A stretch of DNA of 64,000 nucleotides from Rhynchopus euleeides (Eukaryota > Euglenozoa > Diplonemea > Diplonemida > Diplonemidae). The notes beneath the pieces were generated by a model. That model saw only the letters and a list, made by a program, of their open reading frames with translations, searched no databases and was not told where the DNA came from. The stretch covers positions 682,001-746,000 of the forward strand of contig OY723245.1 in assembly GCA_963210315.1 (NCBI GenBank). The letters are read 5' to 3'. Positions 12,438 to 24,200 of the stretch are shown piece after piece (position 1 is the stretch's first letter; each line of letters starts with the position of its first letter). The position numbers were made by a program, and so were the translations under genes.

Positions 12438-13247
12438 CCGTAAACGGAAAAAGGGTGGACCGTAAAAATGTTCCAAGTTCCCAAAAAAAGGCCAAACGTT
12501 CCATCTTTTTTACGGTCCACTATTTATTGGGACTGCATATGGAAAAGACAATGCGATTTTCGCCCGCGGGCTGGTGGGTTGCGGGGCGCGGACTGCGGCC
12601 TCCACGCCGCAGACTCCCGCACGTAGGCCTCCCGACCTCCCAGCTTTGGACCCTCCCTCCACCACCGCAACCAACACCAGCAAGAGAAGCAAGTCCTCCC
12701 TGCGTGTGGAAAGGGCACGATCACCACCACTCACCTCGAGACTCACCCACCACCACACCTCGAGAAGTGTAGTACCATGCAAGGAGCGTTCCGGTAGAAG
12801 TAAAAGTAGAACCTGATGCACGAGCCCACAAAAGCAGCCACAGTACGGCAGGGCGCGCAGACAGAAGCTGAGACCACCGGGCTCCCTCCAGATGTAAATT
12901 CGTGAATCAGTGCCCGGAAAATTCAGGGAAATCGTACTCCTTTAGTGTAGTACACCCTGCAGTAACTGTGGGAGAACAGTTCCCGGACGATGGTGAGCGC
13001 ACACTCTGTGCTGAGGCTCTGTGGTGTTAATCCTGCAGCTTCAGTCGTACGATTTCCTTGGTTCCTTCGCGACTTCGTCACGAAGGAACTCGTAAAAAAA
13101 ACCGCCAAGTCCACTATCCCAACCGTAAAATAGGTGGACCGTAAAAATGTTCCAAGTTCCGGAAAAATCCCATTTGTTCCATCTTTTTTACGGTCCACCT
13201 ATAGTACGGTTCACCTTTATTACGGTCCACAATATTTCCGTTTACGG
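12438..13247. mobile_element. TA-flanked non-autonomous element with CCGTAAACGG termini
   Basis: Terminal inverted repeats CCGTAAACGGAAA and TTTCCGTTTACGG are flanked by TA at 12436-12437 and 13248-13249. Inside each end lies a subterminal palindromic unit, GTGGACCGTAAAAATGTTCC followed by its partial complement TTTTTTACGGTCCAC. The empty site is visible at about 11450, where the same flanks are joined with one TA. The 810 bp carry no recognised gene, so it is probably a MITE mobilised in trans. Confidence 0.85.
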
Positions 13248-13756
13248 TACATGTATTTTACATGTATATTTCAGGCATATACATGTATTATACATGTATA
13301 ATAGTTGACATGCAAGTATTATACATGTATAATACATGTAAAAATCGGTATTTTTACATGTAAAATTTACAAGATCCCACCGTGTCCTCCTCCTCCCCCC
13401 CCCCCCCCCATCCCCCCAACATTCGTGTTGCTGGCGTGCTGCACATTCTTGCAAGCTCGGCCTCCAACACTGCGCACAACGAATCCTCCTCCCTGGGCAG
13501 GCCTCTTAATACCTCCTCGTAATACCAAACGGGGTGGGTGGGGGTGACCTGAACCCTTACTACCGCCTCGTAATACCAAACGGGGTGGGTGGGGGTGACC
13601 TGGGGCAGGATAGCGGAACCCGTGGTTCGGGGTGTGTCTGCTCTGCCTCTGCAGCTCTGCAGCTCTGCTATTACTGGGGCACAGCCACCTCGCCCTAACC
13701 CCCGCCCCCCCCCCCCCAACCGAGAGTGTCTGATTCGCACGCAACAGCCCAGCGCG

Positions 13757-16339
13757 CTACAGAAGCGCGCCACCCTGCAGGAGCCTGCCGTGGTGAGACG
13801 GGCTAGGTGAGCCGAGGAGCGACGCCGCGTGCCGCGGGCTGCTCGCGGGAGAGGTGCTGGTGCTCCCCAGCAGGGGCATGGGGTAGGACGTCAGGGGGGC
13901 GTGGTTCGCCGCCCCCATGTTGAACGGCGGCTGCGTCAGCTTCGGGATGACAGGGGGTGTGGGGCGCGGCGGGCGCGGCGCCTCCTGGGTTGCCACGGGG
14001 CTGTCGCAGTCGATTGTCGACGTCATCCCGAAGGGGCACCCGAATGACCCCATCGTGTCCCCACCCGCATCCGGCTTCGGCGGGGCGAGCGTGCTCTCCG
14101 TGCAGTCAGCGCCGCTGGCCTTTGCCGAAGAGGACAGCCCGCCTTCGCTGCTGGGGGGTTTCTGAAGCACAGCTGCCGCACCGCCGGCACCCCCCGGGGC
14201 TGCAGGAGGCCCGCTCGCTGCGCTCTTGCCCTGCCCGTGGAGGGAGAGCTGCTGCAGGGCGCACTCGTTGGCATGGTCGGAGTCGTCGTCATCAACATCG
14301 ACGCTTTCAACTGTCGCAAACCCGGCACCCCCACCCCCGCTCTTCAGCGTTGAGATCGCGGTGGATGTGAGCGTGGGCCTCGGCGGCGCCGCTGCGGGCT
14401 GCTGCTGCGCCTGCTGCTGCGGCGCGCGCAGCCCCTCCAGAGACAGCTCGTTGGTAAGATCACACGACTGCGGGGCTGTCGCATGCATCGCCTGATCCGC
14501 GAGGTGGAGGTGCTGCCCGCCGCCGCCACCGCCACCGCCACCGCCCCCATGGGGCATGTGGGACGGCTGCTGCTGGTGGTGGTAATGCTGTTGCTGCTGC
14601 TGCTGCTGCTGGTGCTGCTGATATTGCTGCTGATGCTGCGGAGACGAAGGGTACGCAGAGTAGTGACCGCCCTGCCCGGCCATCCCCCCGCCATGCGGCG
14701 AGTGCGGGTGCAGCGGAAGGCCTGCGCCGTGCGAGGGGGCGCTGCCGCCGCCACCGCCCCTGGGGGTGGCGCAGCCTGGCCGCTCCGGCGTGCGTGTCTG
14801 GATCATCTCCTGGATCTCCTCCAGCATCAGCTGCTCGGCAGGCTGCATCGCGTCGTGCTCCGAGATGAACCTGTGGTGCAGCAGCTGCTCCGCCGTGTAG
14901 CGGTCATCCGGGTTGGGGCAGAAGCACTTCCGCAGGAAGTCGATGCACAGGGCAGGCAGCCCCTCGGGGATCCTGGGGGGCATCGGCTTGGTCCACTGCC
15001 CGATCATCAGGATCGCCTTCCAGTTGTTCGCAAACTGGGGCCAGGGCGGGAGGCCCCGGTTCACCATCTCCACCATCACACACCCGACGGACCAGATGTC
15101 CGCAGAAGTGCCGTACCCGTCCTTCCCCTCGCCGCTGCCGTTAATAACCTCGGGCGCCATCCACAGAGGCGTGCCCACCATAGTCCTGGCTTGTGTCGCC
15201 GCCTCCATCGTGCCCTTGAAGCTCTTGAGGCGTTTGCATGTCCCGAAGTCGGACAGCTTGACGACCCCCTCGGAGGCGCTGATCAGGATGTTGTCCCCCT
15301 TCAGATCCCTGTGGATAATCGACCTGCTGTGGAGGAATGCAACACCCTCAATCACCTGCGAGATATACCGCTGCGCCGTCGGGAGGGAGAGGGGCTCCTT
15401 CAGCTTCCGCACCATGTTCCCCAGGGACCCCCCCTCGACGTACTCCATGAAGATGTTCAGCTTGTGGTTCTCCTTGTCGTAGGTGCACCCGAAATACTGC
15501 GTGATGAGGCTGTGCTGCAGCTCCGCCATGGTGTACACCTCCTTCATCAGCTTCTGCACCTCGTGGAGGTGCATGTCGTCCTTCAGCCCCATGATCTTCA
15601 CAGCGAAGAAGGTGCCGGAGGGGCGGATCGCCTGCCACACCTCACCGAACGAACCCGCCCCCAGGAGCTGCCCCTTCTGCCACCCCTTGGGAACCAGAGA
15701 GAAGTCGGGATGGAGCTTCGCGTTGGAAAACGAATAGTTGAGATGCGACGTCGTCTCCCCCAGGTCGTTGTGGGAGGTGCAAGAGATCCGATCCCTCGGC
15801 GACAGGGGTGGCCGCGCACTCAGCGGGGCTGACATATGCGGGGCAAAGTGAACATGCGGTGCAACGTGCGGGATGTGGTACCCTGCAGCCTGGCACTGAT
15901 ATCCCGATGGGGATCCCGGGCGGGACAGCTCATCCCTCGCCTCCTTTATCGCCCTGTGGAGCTGTGTGAAGTCGGGGTAGACGCACCGCATCTCAGGGTA
16001 GTTATCTAACACTTCCTCGTCATTCCAGTGTGGGTACTGCATGAGGATCGTCTTCACCCTCTGTTTCGCATGCGCCTGCATCGGAACCGAGGGGGAGAAT
16101 CTGCTGTAGCTCGTCTGCAGCTGGCTCCGCATGCTTTGCCCCAGAAGAGGGCTTTCCAGCGTGTCGGATCCCCCGCTCACCTTCACCTCCTCCATCAGGG
16201 TGTGCCCGCATGTTGTGGCGGGTGCGAAGTTAGGCGCCTCTGTCCTGCGGAGCTTCATCCGCTTCCAAACCAGCGCGATCCCGAGGAAAAGCCCGATGAC
16301 GAGCAGCGTCAGCAGCACTATGATAATTTCGAGAAGCAT
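13757..16339 (-). CDS. Membrane-anchored STE11/MAP3K-type protein kinase
   Basis: An 860-residue serine/threonine kinase. The ATG at 16339 is preferred over upstream codons inside a CA microsatellite. Residues 1-27 contain one strong transmembrane helix (LLEIIIVLLTLLVIGLFLG) followed by WKRMKLRR, so the kinase probably faces the cytosol. The kinase domain spans about 215-493: glycine loop GAGSFGEV (227-234), lysine in AVKIM (248), catalytic loop HRDLKGDN (343-350), DFG (364-366) and APEV (395-398). HRDLKGDN with GTPLWMAPEV is typical of MAPKK kinases. The C-terminal 360 residues are low-complexity, with glutamine, histidine and glycine runs and proline-rich segments. By family it should phosphorylate MAP kinase kinases; a membrane anchor is unusual in that group. 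Targets are unknown. Confidence 0.9.
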   Translation of the reverse strand: MLLEIIIVLLTLLVIGLFLGIALVWKRMKLRRTEAPNFAPATTCGHTLMEEVKVSGGSDTLESPLLGQSMRSQLQTSYSRFSPSVPMQAHAKQRVKTILMQYPHWNDEEVLDNYPEMRCVYPDFTQLHRAIKEARDELSRPGSPSGYQCQAAGYHIPHVAPHVHFAPHMSAPLSARPPLSPRDRISCTSHNDLGETTSHLNYSFSNAKLHPDFSLVPKGWQKGQLLGAGSFGEVWQAIRPSGTFFAVKIMGLKDDMHLHEVQKLMKEVYTMAELQHSLITQYFGCTYDKENHKLNIFMEYVEGGSLGNMVRKLKEPLSLPTAQRYISQVIEGVAFLHSRSIIHRDLKGDNILISASEGVVKLSDFGTCKRLKSFKGTMEAATQARTMVGTPLWMAPEVINGSGEGKDGYGTSADIWSVGCVMVEMVNRGLPPWPQFANNWKAILMIGQWTKPMPPRIPEGLPALCIDFLRKCFCPNPDDRYTAEQLLHHRFISEHDAMQPAEQLMLEEIQEMIQTRTPERPGCATPRGGGGGSAPSHGAGLPLHPHSPHGGGMAGQGGHYSAYPSSPQHQQQYQQHQQQQQQQQHYHHQQQPSHMPHGGGGGGGGGGGQHLHLADQAMHATAPQSCDLTNELSLEGLRAPQQQAQQQPAAAPPRPTLTSTAISTLKSGGGGAGFATVESVDVDDDDSDHANECALQQLSLHGQGKSAASGPPAAPGGAGGAAAVLQKPPSSEGGLSSSAKASGADCTESTLAPPKPDAGGDTMGSFGCPFGMTSTIDCDSPVATQEAPRPPRPTPPVIPKLTQPPFNMGAANHAPLTSYPMPLLGSTSTSPASSPRHAASLLGSPSPSHHGRLLQGGALL

Positions 16340-16363
16340 CGTGGATGTATTTTTTTCCGCGGT

Positions 16364-16412
16364 TGCTTGTTTTGAAGCGGGGGAAAGGGGGAAAAGGGGG
16401 GGGGGGGGGGGC
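16364..16412 (-). promoter_or_regulatory. Candidate splice acceptor upstream of the kinase start
   Basis: On the minus strand a pyrimidine tract of C and T (about 16375-16412) leads to CTTCAAAACAAG, with the AG at 16366-16367, about 26 bases before the ATG. This is the arrangement expected for a spliced-leader acceptor or a 5' UTR intron. Confidence 0.35.
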
Positions 16413-18241
16413 GGCACACACACACACACACACACCCCACCTCCTTTGGAGGGTTTGTTTTGCTTTTTCCCCGAGAAGAGGGGGGGGGGTGGAGGGGGGG
16501 TAGGGTATAGGTTTGGCTTTGGTGTGGAGAGCGCGTGTTGTGTTGTGTGTGTGGATGAGGGGGGTGGGGGAGACGGAGACTAGAGGAGACTGACGCGCAG
16601 AGTGCAGGGGAAGGGAGAGGAGGAGGGGGGATAGGCCCCCCCCCCTCGCCCCCTCCGACCCTACCGGGGCACCCCCGAGCTCCTGGGCCCCCCTCCCCGC
16701 TCCCTCCCTCTGGGAAGCGGTGTGCCGCAACCGCCCCTGCATTTGGGTGGTGTGTGGTGTGCGATGTGTGTTGCAGAAACTTGCCCCAAAAAAAAAAGGC
16801 AGCAGGGCAGCAGAGGAATGAGGGAGGGGCGGGAGCTATTCGCGTTGTTGTCCTGCATCCATTCCCTATATGCCTTTGGTTGTGAAACATCATTCATTTT
16901 CAACCCCTGTTTTTAATCTCTCTCTCTCTCTCTCCCTCAACATCAATCTTAGGATCGACAACCCAACTTGACCTGGTGGATAGACGACCAGGTGTAACCC
17001 ATCACACACACATCTGGCTACGTTGTGTCATTGTTTTGGCAAGGCCAATCTCCAACAATTCAGGTTAGTGAGGAAGGCACAGGAGAGGCACTGTGCCATC
17101 CTGGAGTGGGGTGGGGTGCATGGCCCGAGGAGCTATGGGTATGAACGGCACGCTGTGTGTCTTGAAAAGGTTGAACCCTTCGTGTGGTGTTTTTTTAGTT
17201 AGTCATGTGTGATGCAGATCAGAGACCTGCACCTATTCATCTCAGGAGGACAACCCTACCCAATCCTACCAACGCACACCTCCGGTGGCGTTATGTCGGA
17301 ATCACATTTCTTCAAGCATTCAAACGCGGCTTGGCATTGCTGTCACAACACCGCCATGTATTGATATTCTGCACTGCTCCAAACCAACCAAAAACGGTGG
17401 GACCCACAATGGGACCGGCGGAGGTGGTGGATGGGTCTGCAGAGCACATGCACTTCTTAATGGAATTGGGGCCATGCCAGAGAGACCACAACAACAACAG
17501 CTTGTGCAGGGTGTACGGTTTTATATACCCCAGATATCCTCAAAGCCTTCTCCAGAGGTTAGATGCGCAGGAGAAGGGTGAAGACGGGGCTTGTGTGTTG
17601 ATGTTCTTTTATGTTCGAAAACAGGGGAGGGGGAGGGGGGGGGGGGGGGGGGGATGGTGGGCAGCTTTTCTTTTCCGTGCTGAACAATCTTGAACGATCG
17701 GGTTTAATTTTTCCTGGTGTCGACGGCCACCAACCCCGGAGAGTGCAGAGACGCAAAATCCGTAAGGTGGACAGGGCAGCGATACAAACGCATTGTCACA
17801 GATCACTTTTTTAAACGGACAGACCTCCTGAGTTCAGTTTGGGGCTTCCGACACAAGCACACAGCCTCGTTTTACTCTGCATTCGCTGAGTCGCTTCCCC
17901 CACTGCCAGCCTTGCTTCTCACGACCCACTGGTGGGGGTGGCGATGATGGCAGAGATCGCGTTTCAAAAGCAGGATGTGATCCTGCAGCTGCAGTCTTTG
18001 GAGGGGCCCGCATGTTCCAGCGACGACCGTCGCTTTTCAAAAGAAGTCAAAAAAAACGAAAAATTCCCGAGTCGGGCAACGCCCGAATAATCAAAAAACA
18101 ATCAAATGGGGCAGCAGGTGGGAAGGGGATTCATCGATGCAGCCAGCGCAACAACGATATTTTTTTTCCGAGAAAGCTATAGGCCGAATCACAGCTAGAT
18201 GGACCGCCACGGCTCTCAGACCCGGATGCCCAGAAATGCCA
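16413..18241. other. Intergenic with simple repeats, no gene recognised
   Basis: Contains a CA microsatellite (about 16417-16437), long G runs, a CT microsatellite (about 16916-16938) and a run of about 22 G near 17636-17654. Open frames are low-complexity. No RNA gene or conserved protein was seen. Confidence 0.5.
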
Positions 18242-21200
18242 TCAGAAGGAGACCGTGGCAAGATCCGGACGTGCCCGGCTGCACACCTGTGGTGGTGAAG
18301 GCGGTGGTGAGTGGAAAGGCAGTGGCGACACAACACAACACTACAAAACTATTAGACCCCCTCGCCCCCCCCCCCTCCTCCCTCCCCTCTCCCTCCTCCG
18401 ACATACCTCGCAGTAGAAGAGCGACTTCGGGTTGAACAGGCCGCAGCCCCCCGTCTCCGGCGTGCAGACCCACTTGTCCTGGGGGCACTCGCGTGTCCCA
18501 GCCATGCCGAACCCGCAGATCATACAGGAGGTCGACAGGGGGTCGTTAATGAAGGTGCACCCCTGGCAAGCCCAGTGGCCCCGCTCCAGCTCAGGTGCAG
18601 GCGCCTCCGGCTTAGCCGGCTGGAGGTCCAGCGGGAGCCCGAAGGCCTCGAGGAACTGCGGCAAGGTGGTGGTGTCTGCGGGGAAGGTCCCCACAACGTT
18701 CTGCACATCGCCGGGGCTGAGCCCCGTTGCGAGACTCTGCAGCAGCATGTAAAGCTGCTCCGGCGACGCGGCGCCGTCGGTGCTGTGACGGGAGAAAGCC
18801 TCGCGCACATCCACCCCCTTCGACGCCGAGACCTTCAGCGCATTCCCGATGTACTCAATCTGCCCGCGCGTCCTGATGAGATGCCACTCCTCTGCAGGCG
18901 TGAAGAGACGCTCCACAGGCGTGTCGGTGAACATCCCACGCTGCCTCTGCCGCAGCCGCAGCGCCTCGAAGAAGAAGGCGCGCCTGTCTGGGAGTGTGGC
19001 GCACCGCAGCGTCTCCTCCAGCACCCGCAGCTCGCTGTCAGAGTAGTACATCTCGGCGTTGAGGAAGCGGGTGCACAGCAGGTGGGGGTGGTCGCGTGGC
19101 AGCAGCAGCTCCGCGCTGCCCGCGACAGGGCTGCCGTGCACTGTGGAGAGGGCCATGCCTGTGAGGTGCTGCACAGAGGGCTGTGCGGTGTGGAGCATCC
19201 AGCGGAGCGTTTCCGCCTCCGCCAGCGAGACCACCGAGGTGGCGGGGGTTGCGGAGCCCTGCGGCAGCCAGCGCAGCACGATGTAGGCCACCTTGAGGCG
19301 GCGCTCGCCCAGCCCGAGCCAGGTGGGGCGGAAGAAGTTGTCCGTCAGCAGGAGGTCGGCAGGGAATGGCAGCAGCGGCTGCACTTCGGTGGCGCGGAAT
19401 GCGCCCAGCGGGTAGAAGGGCGACTCGCCGGTGGTGTGTGCCGTGGCGGAGACGGAGGAGGTGATGGGGAGGGCGAGGGCGCCGCACTCCCACGCGTTGT
19501 GCTGCTCGTCGTCGCGGGAGAAGGCGGTCTCGCGCTGCTCCTCCTGCTCTGCCTCCTGCTCCTGCTCCTGCTCCGCCTCCTGCTCGTGCACCACCTCCGA
19601 CTCGAAGTTGAGGTTGCTCCCCTCGTAGCCTGCGGACGCACTCTTGATGTCACGCAGCACGCCCTCGACACGCTGCTTGTCGGTGTCGGTCTGGGTGAAC
19701 TCGCTGTGCTCTGCGACGAGTTCCTCGATGCGGCCGGTGTGGGTGGTACCGGCATCCGTCGCGATGTCGTGGCTGATGACCTCACGGTAGGCCTGCACGC
19801 AGCGGCGCAGCCACGCGTCGGATTCGAAGCGGCGCACGCGCTGCCCCGCCATCTGCTTGCGGCCCTTCTCCACCTCGCCCACGAGGCCCTGGAGGGCGTG
19901 CTTGCGCCAGATGTTCTGCAGCTCCTGCTCGCCCAGCTTCACGGCCTGCAGGTTCTCCATGCGCATGCTGTTGAGCAGCAACCAGCACGGCACATCCAGC
20001 TCAGGCCTGTTCTGGGCGTAGTCGCCAAGGTCGGCCACGATCTTGCACTGCACCTCCTTGATGACGAAGAGGTGCACCGTCTGGCCCTTCCCGATCCCAC
20101 GCATGCGGTACGCACCCTGTGCATAGTCACGGAAGGTCATGTCCTTGCCGATGGTGACAACGGAGCGTGCCGTCGGCGCCTGCTTGATGTCCATCCCTGT
20201 GGTGTGGATCTGGTCGTAGAATGTGAAACGGCGCCCCTCCGCCACCCCGCACTGCGCCAGGTCGACGACGCGCCTGTTGCGCAGCATCATCATCTTGCGG
20301 TCCTGCTTGTTGAGGTACACCACACCCTCATACCACGAGGGCAGGTCCTCCAGCAGGCACGACGCCACCTCGTGGTTGTCCATGTTGGTGATGTACGCCC
20401 CTGTGTCGATCAGCGCGTGGAAGGGCGGGTTGGCGGTGGCGACATCGCGGAGCAGGCTCTTGGCAGACCAGTGCGCCTTCAGCTCTGCGGTTGTCACCAG
20501 ACTCGACGTCAGCGTGTGGATGATGTCACCATCACTGCCAGGCTCATACTCACACTGCCCCAGATCCAGCGGCATGAGGTTCGAGGGGGTGCCCGAGAAC
20601 CCAGCACGCTTCCCGAACAGCAGGTCGCTCCCCAGCTCGTGCCCGCAGGCGCTGATCTTGAGGCGCTGGAAGTTCATCGTCGCAGGGAACACGTGGTGGT
20701 CGAGGTAGTAGTAGATCAGCTCCGGCACATCCCTCACCAGGCTGTAGAGGCGCTTGAACTGCTTCGAGTCCTCCACGTGGAACAGCGGCAGAGGCAGCAC
20801 AGACTCCGCACTCTCCCCACGCGCCTGCGCCCCGCTGCGGATCCACTGGTTGTAGAGCACGCAGGCGGGCCTGCTGTCGCGTGGCCCAGACTGCTTGGAG
20901 TACTCTCTCTTGAGCTGCGAGATGACTGCGCGCAGGTCGTTGCGGCGCAGCCCTTCGTAGCGGTAGCCGAAGCACGTCAGCCCGATGACCACGTCGGGGT
21001 GGGCGAACTCGCTGCTGCGAGAGGGCACGTCCTTCCCGACGAAGGGCACAGCGGTGAGCAGGCGCGACGCTGTTGTGTTGGGGTCCACCAGCACCATGTC
21101 GACCTCCTGCAGGAGGCCGTACCCCACGCGGTCCACCTTCGACAGGGTGTGGGGCAGCAACGCGTTGAGCCAGTCCTTCGCGAGGATGAGGAGCTTCGCA

Positions 21201-24200
21201 TCGTTTGCCTTCGCGGCGTGTGCCGGGGAGCCCCCCAGGATGAAGGCCTGCACGCTCTGCGTGTCGGGCGGTGTCATCATGTAGCGCTGCAGCCACAACG
21301 CAGCCCACCTCGCCATGACGGGCTTCAGCGAGGTGTGGTAGAAGTCTGTGTCCAGCAGCACCAGGTGGGGTGTCGTCTGCAACGCATCCTGACCGCAGCC
21401 CTTGTGGAGCACGGCACGCGTCTCCTCCTGGAGGGTGTCGAAGCCGAACCCGCAGGCAGACGCGGCGTTGCCCCAGAAGGTGTCGGGTGGGGTGACGAGC
21501 TTCTTGCGCGAGGTGGCAAAGATAGCATCAATGAGGAACATGGGGAGGCTCCAGCGCTGCCCAGCCAGGTCGATGGCGTGCTTGTTGCCGATGGGGAAGT
21601 TCAGCTCCGAGCGCAGCGGGTGCAGCAGCACGTCCACCTCGTCCAGCAGGAGGGACCCGCCCTTCCAGAGCTTCAGCACGTCGACCAGCATGTCAGCCAT
21701 CTCTGAGCGGCTGACCATTCGGTCGCGCACGCGCACAGCCTCTCTGCGCTTTGCGCTCGTCACGTCAAGGTTGACGGAGTTGAGGTCTGTGCTCTCCAGG
21801 GAGTGGAGCAGCTCGATGAACTTCAGCTCCAAACTCTTCACAGCCTCAGGGGGTGCCACCACCACTCCGCGGTCCTGCGCTGCGGTCATGAGCTTGGAGT
21901 GCAGCAGCACGATCTCCTCAGGTGCGTCCTGGACAGAGCGGTCGAACTGCAGGCTGAAGACCTTCTTCGCCAGGATGGGTGCGGTGAAGCAGGAGTGCAG
22001 CACGGCACGGGTCTGCTGCAGCAGGGCGGAGGGCATGACCTGCGTGACGAGGCGCTCCCCGTCGGCAAGCAGCAGCACCAGCAGCGGGGAGACGACCTGG
22101 GTCTTGCCCTGCCCCATGATCATCTGCTGCACGCGGCTCACCCCGTTGCGCAGGTTGTCGGCAAACCAGTTGACCATCTCGACCTGGCGCTTGCGCAGGC
22201 GGATGCTGAAGATGAACTCGAAGAGGAGGAAGCGCGGGTCAAACGTGCCGTCGCTCTGGACGTACCAACGCTTCTGCACCAGCAGGTCTGCCAGGGAGCG
22301 CGCCGCGTGTTTGATCTTCAGCAGGCGCCCTGTGTCCAGCGGTGAGGACCCAGAGGTGGCGCGTGGCAGGTCGCCCGACATCTGGCGAGGGAGGAACTCG
22401 CCCATGTCAACGTCGTGCGGCAGCAGCTTTGCGAGCATCGCCTTCAGGTTCTCAGCAGCAGCCTTGACGGCGTTGGCGTGCGACCTCCTGTTGGCGAGGA
22501 TCAGCACCTCCGTCACCTCGGCAAACACGTCCTCTGCATAGGGGTTGACCGACTGCAGGTCCTCCATCGAGCGGGTCGACAGGAACAGCCCTGCCAGGTG
22601 TGGCGTGTCCAGCACACAGGACGCGCGTGTCAGGCGGCGGAGCGAGTACTTCACACGGGCAATGATCTCACGCTGCCTGCCGGCCTGCCGGATGCCGGGC
22701 AGCGGGATGGCGTTCACCTTGCCCTCGATCTGGGTGATCCTCGCACGCACATCACGCCCGTCCGCATCCTGGAGCTCGTCAAGCTTTTTCACCAGTGCTG
22801 TGAGGGTCTCGAGGGGTAGCGTGTGCCCCTCGATGACGCGCTCAATGCTTGCCTCGTCGAGTGTCTTGATGACTGCATCCTCACGCACCGACATCATGTC
22901 AGCGTACTTCTGCACGTCCTGCTTCAGACGCGTCAGCATCGACTTCGCCACAGGGGTGTTGAGCGCAGCATCCGGCACATTGAAGGGCAGGGTGCCGCTG
23001 GCCGCAGTCCCGCCCTTCCGCCACTCGACGAACTGCTCCAGGATAGGCCCCAGGGGCGCCTCCAGGACACTGCGGAAGGCGCTGCCCACGGCACGCTTGC
23101 TGCACGATGTGTCCGACATGGGCGGGCGGCACCTCTCCGGCTCGGCATAGGTGCCCTTAGAGTCCTTCGACACGCCGTCAACCCGCAGCGCTTCGAGGGA
23201 GGCTGTCAGCGCGTCGTACGTCCCACCCGGGGCACGCGCCGCCTGCAGGCTGGCGAGGAACTCCCTGTCGAGCGCGTCGATGAAGGAGCGCACACTCGTG
23301 TTGCGCCCGGAGTCCTTGTAGAGGTCGATGCCGCTCGCCAGCTGGTTCTTGCTGGTGGTGTCGGTGGGCACAGCAGGCCACTGCCTGCTCTTGTAACGCA
23401 GGACGTGCGCCAGCTGCACGATCTGGCGGCACATGGTGCCCTCCACCTCGCCCTCCTCCACAGCCTCCTTGCCCCAGCGGGCCAGCTTGAGGTGCATCCA
23501 CCGCGTCAGCAGGTCGCTCATCGTCTTGTCCACGGGTGCCCCGCCCAGCTTCATGGGCAGGCGCCCCCTCACCGCCTGATACAAGAACCCGACACCCAGG
23601 TGCTTGCCGCCACCACCCGCATCGTCCTGGATAAGCTTGTCCGACCAGAGGAACTCGAGAAAGTCTTTGTCCTCCAGTGATGCCGGAGCCCTGCACTTGA
23701 TACGCTCCAGGCGGGTGCAGTTGGCGTCGACATACGACTGCGACGTCGTGTGCAGCTTCAGCCACGGCGCACCCGGCATCCCGGGAGGCGGCGGCTTCAG
23801 CTCCACCGCCTCACCCGGCCCCGCCGTCAGTAGCTTCAGGTGGTTCTTGATGAGGGGCGTCCCATGCGAGCACCGCCGCAGCAGCGCCACCAGCTCCCCC
23901 TTCTTCAGCGAGCACTGCGCAGAGACATGCCCCGACACTGCGAGGTAGCGGTTCGCCTCGTCGGACAGCTCCCACTGCGGCTTCAGGGGGGAGTACATCA
24001 CAGCCACGCTCAGCTGCAGGCGGCAGGCCACCGCATCGGGGTGCCTGTCAGTCTCAGACCGCGCCAGCTGGTCGAAAATCCACTGCTCGTCGGGGTTCAG
24101 CGCCGCATCGGTGCACACCCCATCGGCAAGCCGGAAGGCCTCCTGGTAGCGCCTGCTCAGCAGCCCCACCAGCAGCAGGTAGAGCGTGGGGCCCACACCG

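Larger units (their letters stand above)
8183..13384. mobile_element. 5.2-kb element with long ATACATGTA-type palindromic termini
   Basis: The ends are inverted copies starting CACGGTGGGATCTTG on the left and finishing CAAGATCCCACCGTG on the right. The inverted match continues for about 190 bases as alternating TACATGTA, AATACTTG and related self-complementary words. The right terminus is split by a TA-flanked element (12438-13247), and a second one sits at 11721-12370. Both flanks are TCC-rich, so a target duplication such as TCCTC is possible but cannot be separated from the microsatellite. The interior includes a 336-bp inverted repeat and a direct repeat (CGCCCAACTCCGCCCAACTC at about 8413 and 11379). 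No transposase was recognised, so it looks non-autonomous. Confidence 0.75.

Noticed and set aside
8183..13384. CRISPR-like array from the repeated TACATGTA words
   Set aside because: Repeats are short, overlapping, palindromic and lack unique spacers; the DNA is eukaryotic.
14483..15832. Plus-strand frame of 449 codons opposite the kinase
   Set aside because: Antisense shadow of the kinase domain; no recognisable motif.
18575..21706. Long plus-strand open frame of over 1000 codons opposite the giant gene
   Set aside because: It is the antisense shadow of GC-rich coding sequence; composition is histidine, leucine and valine-rich with no domain.
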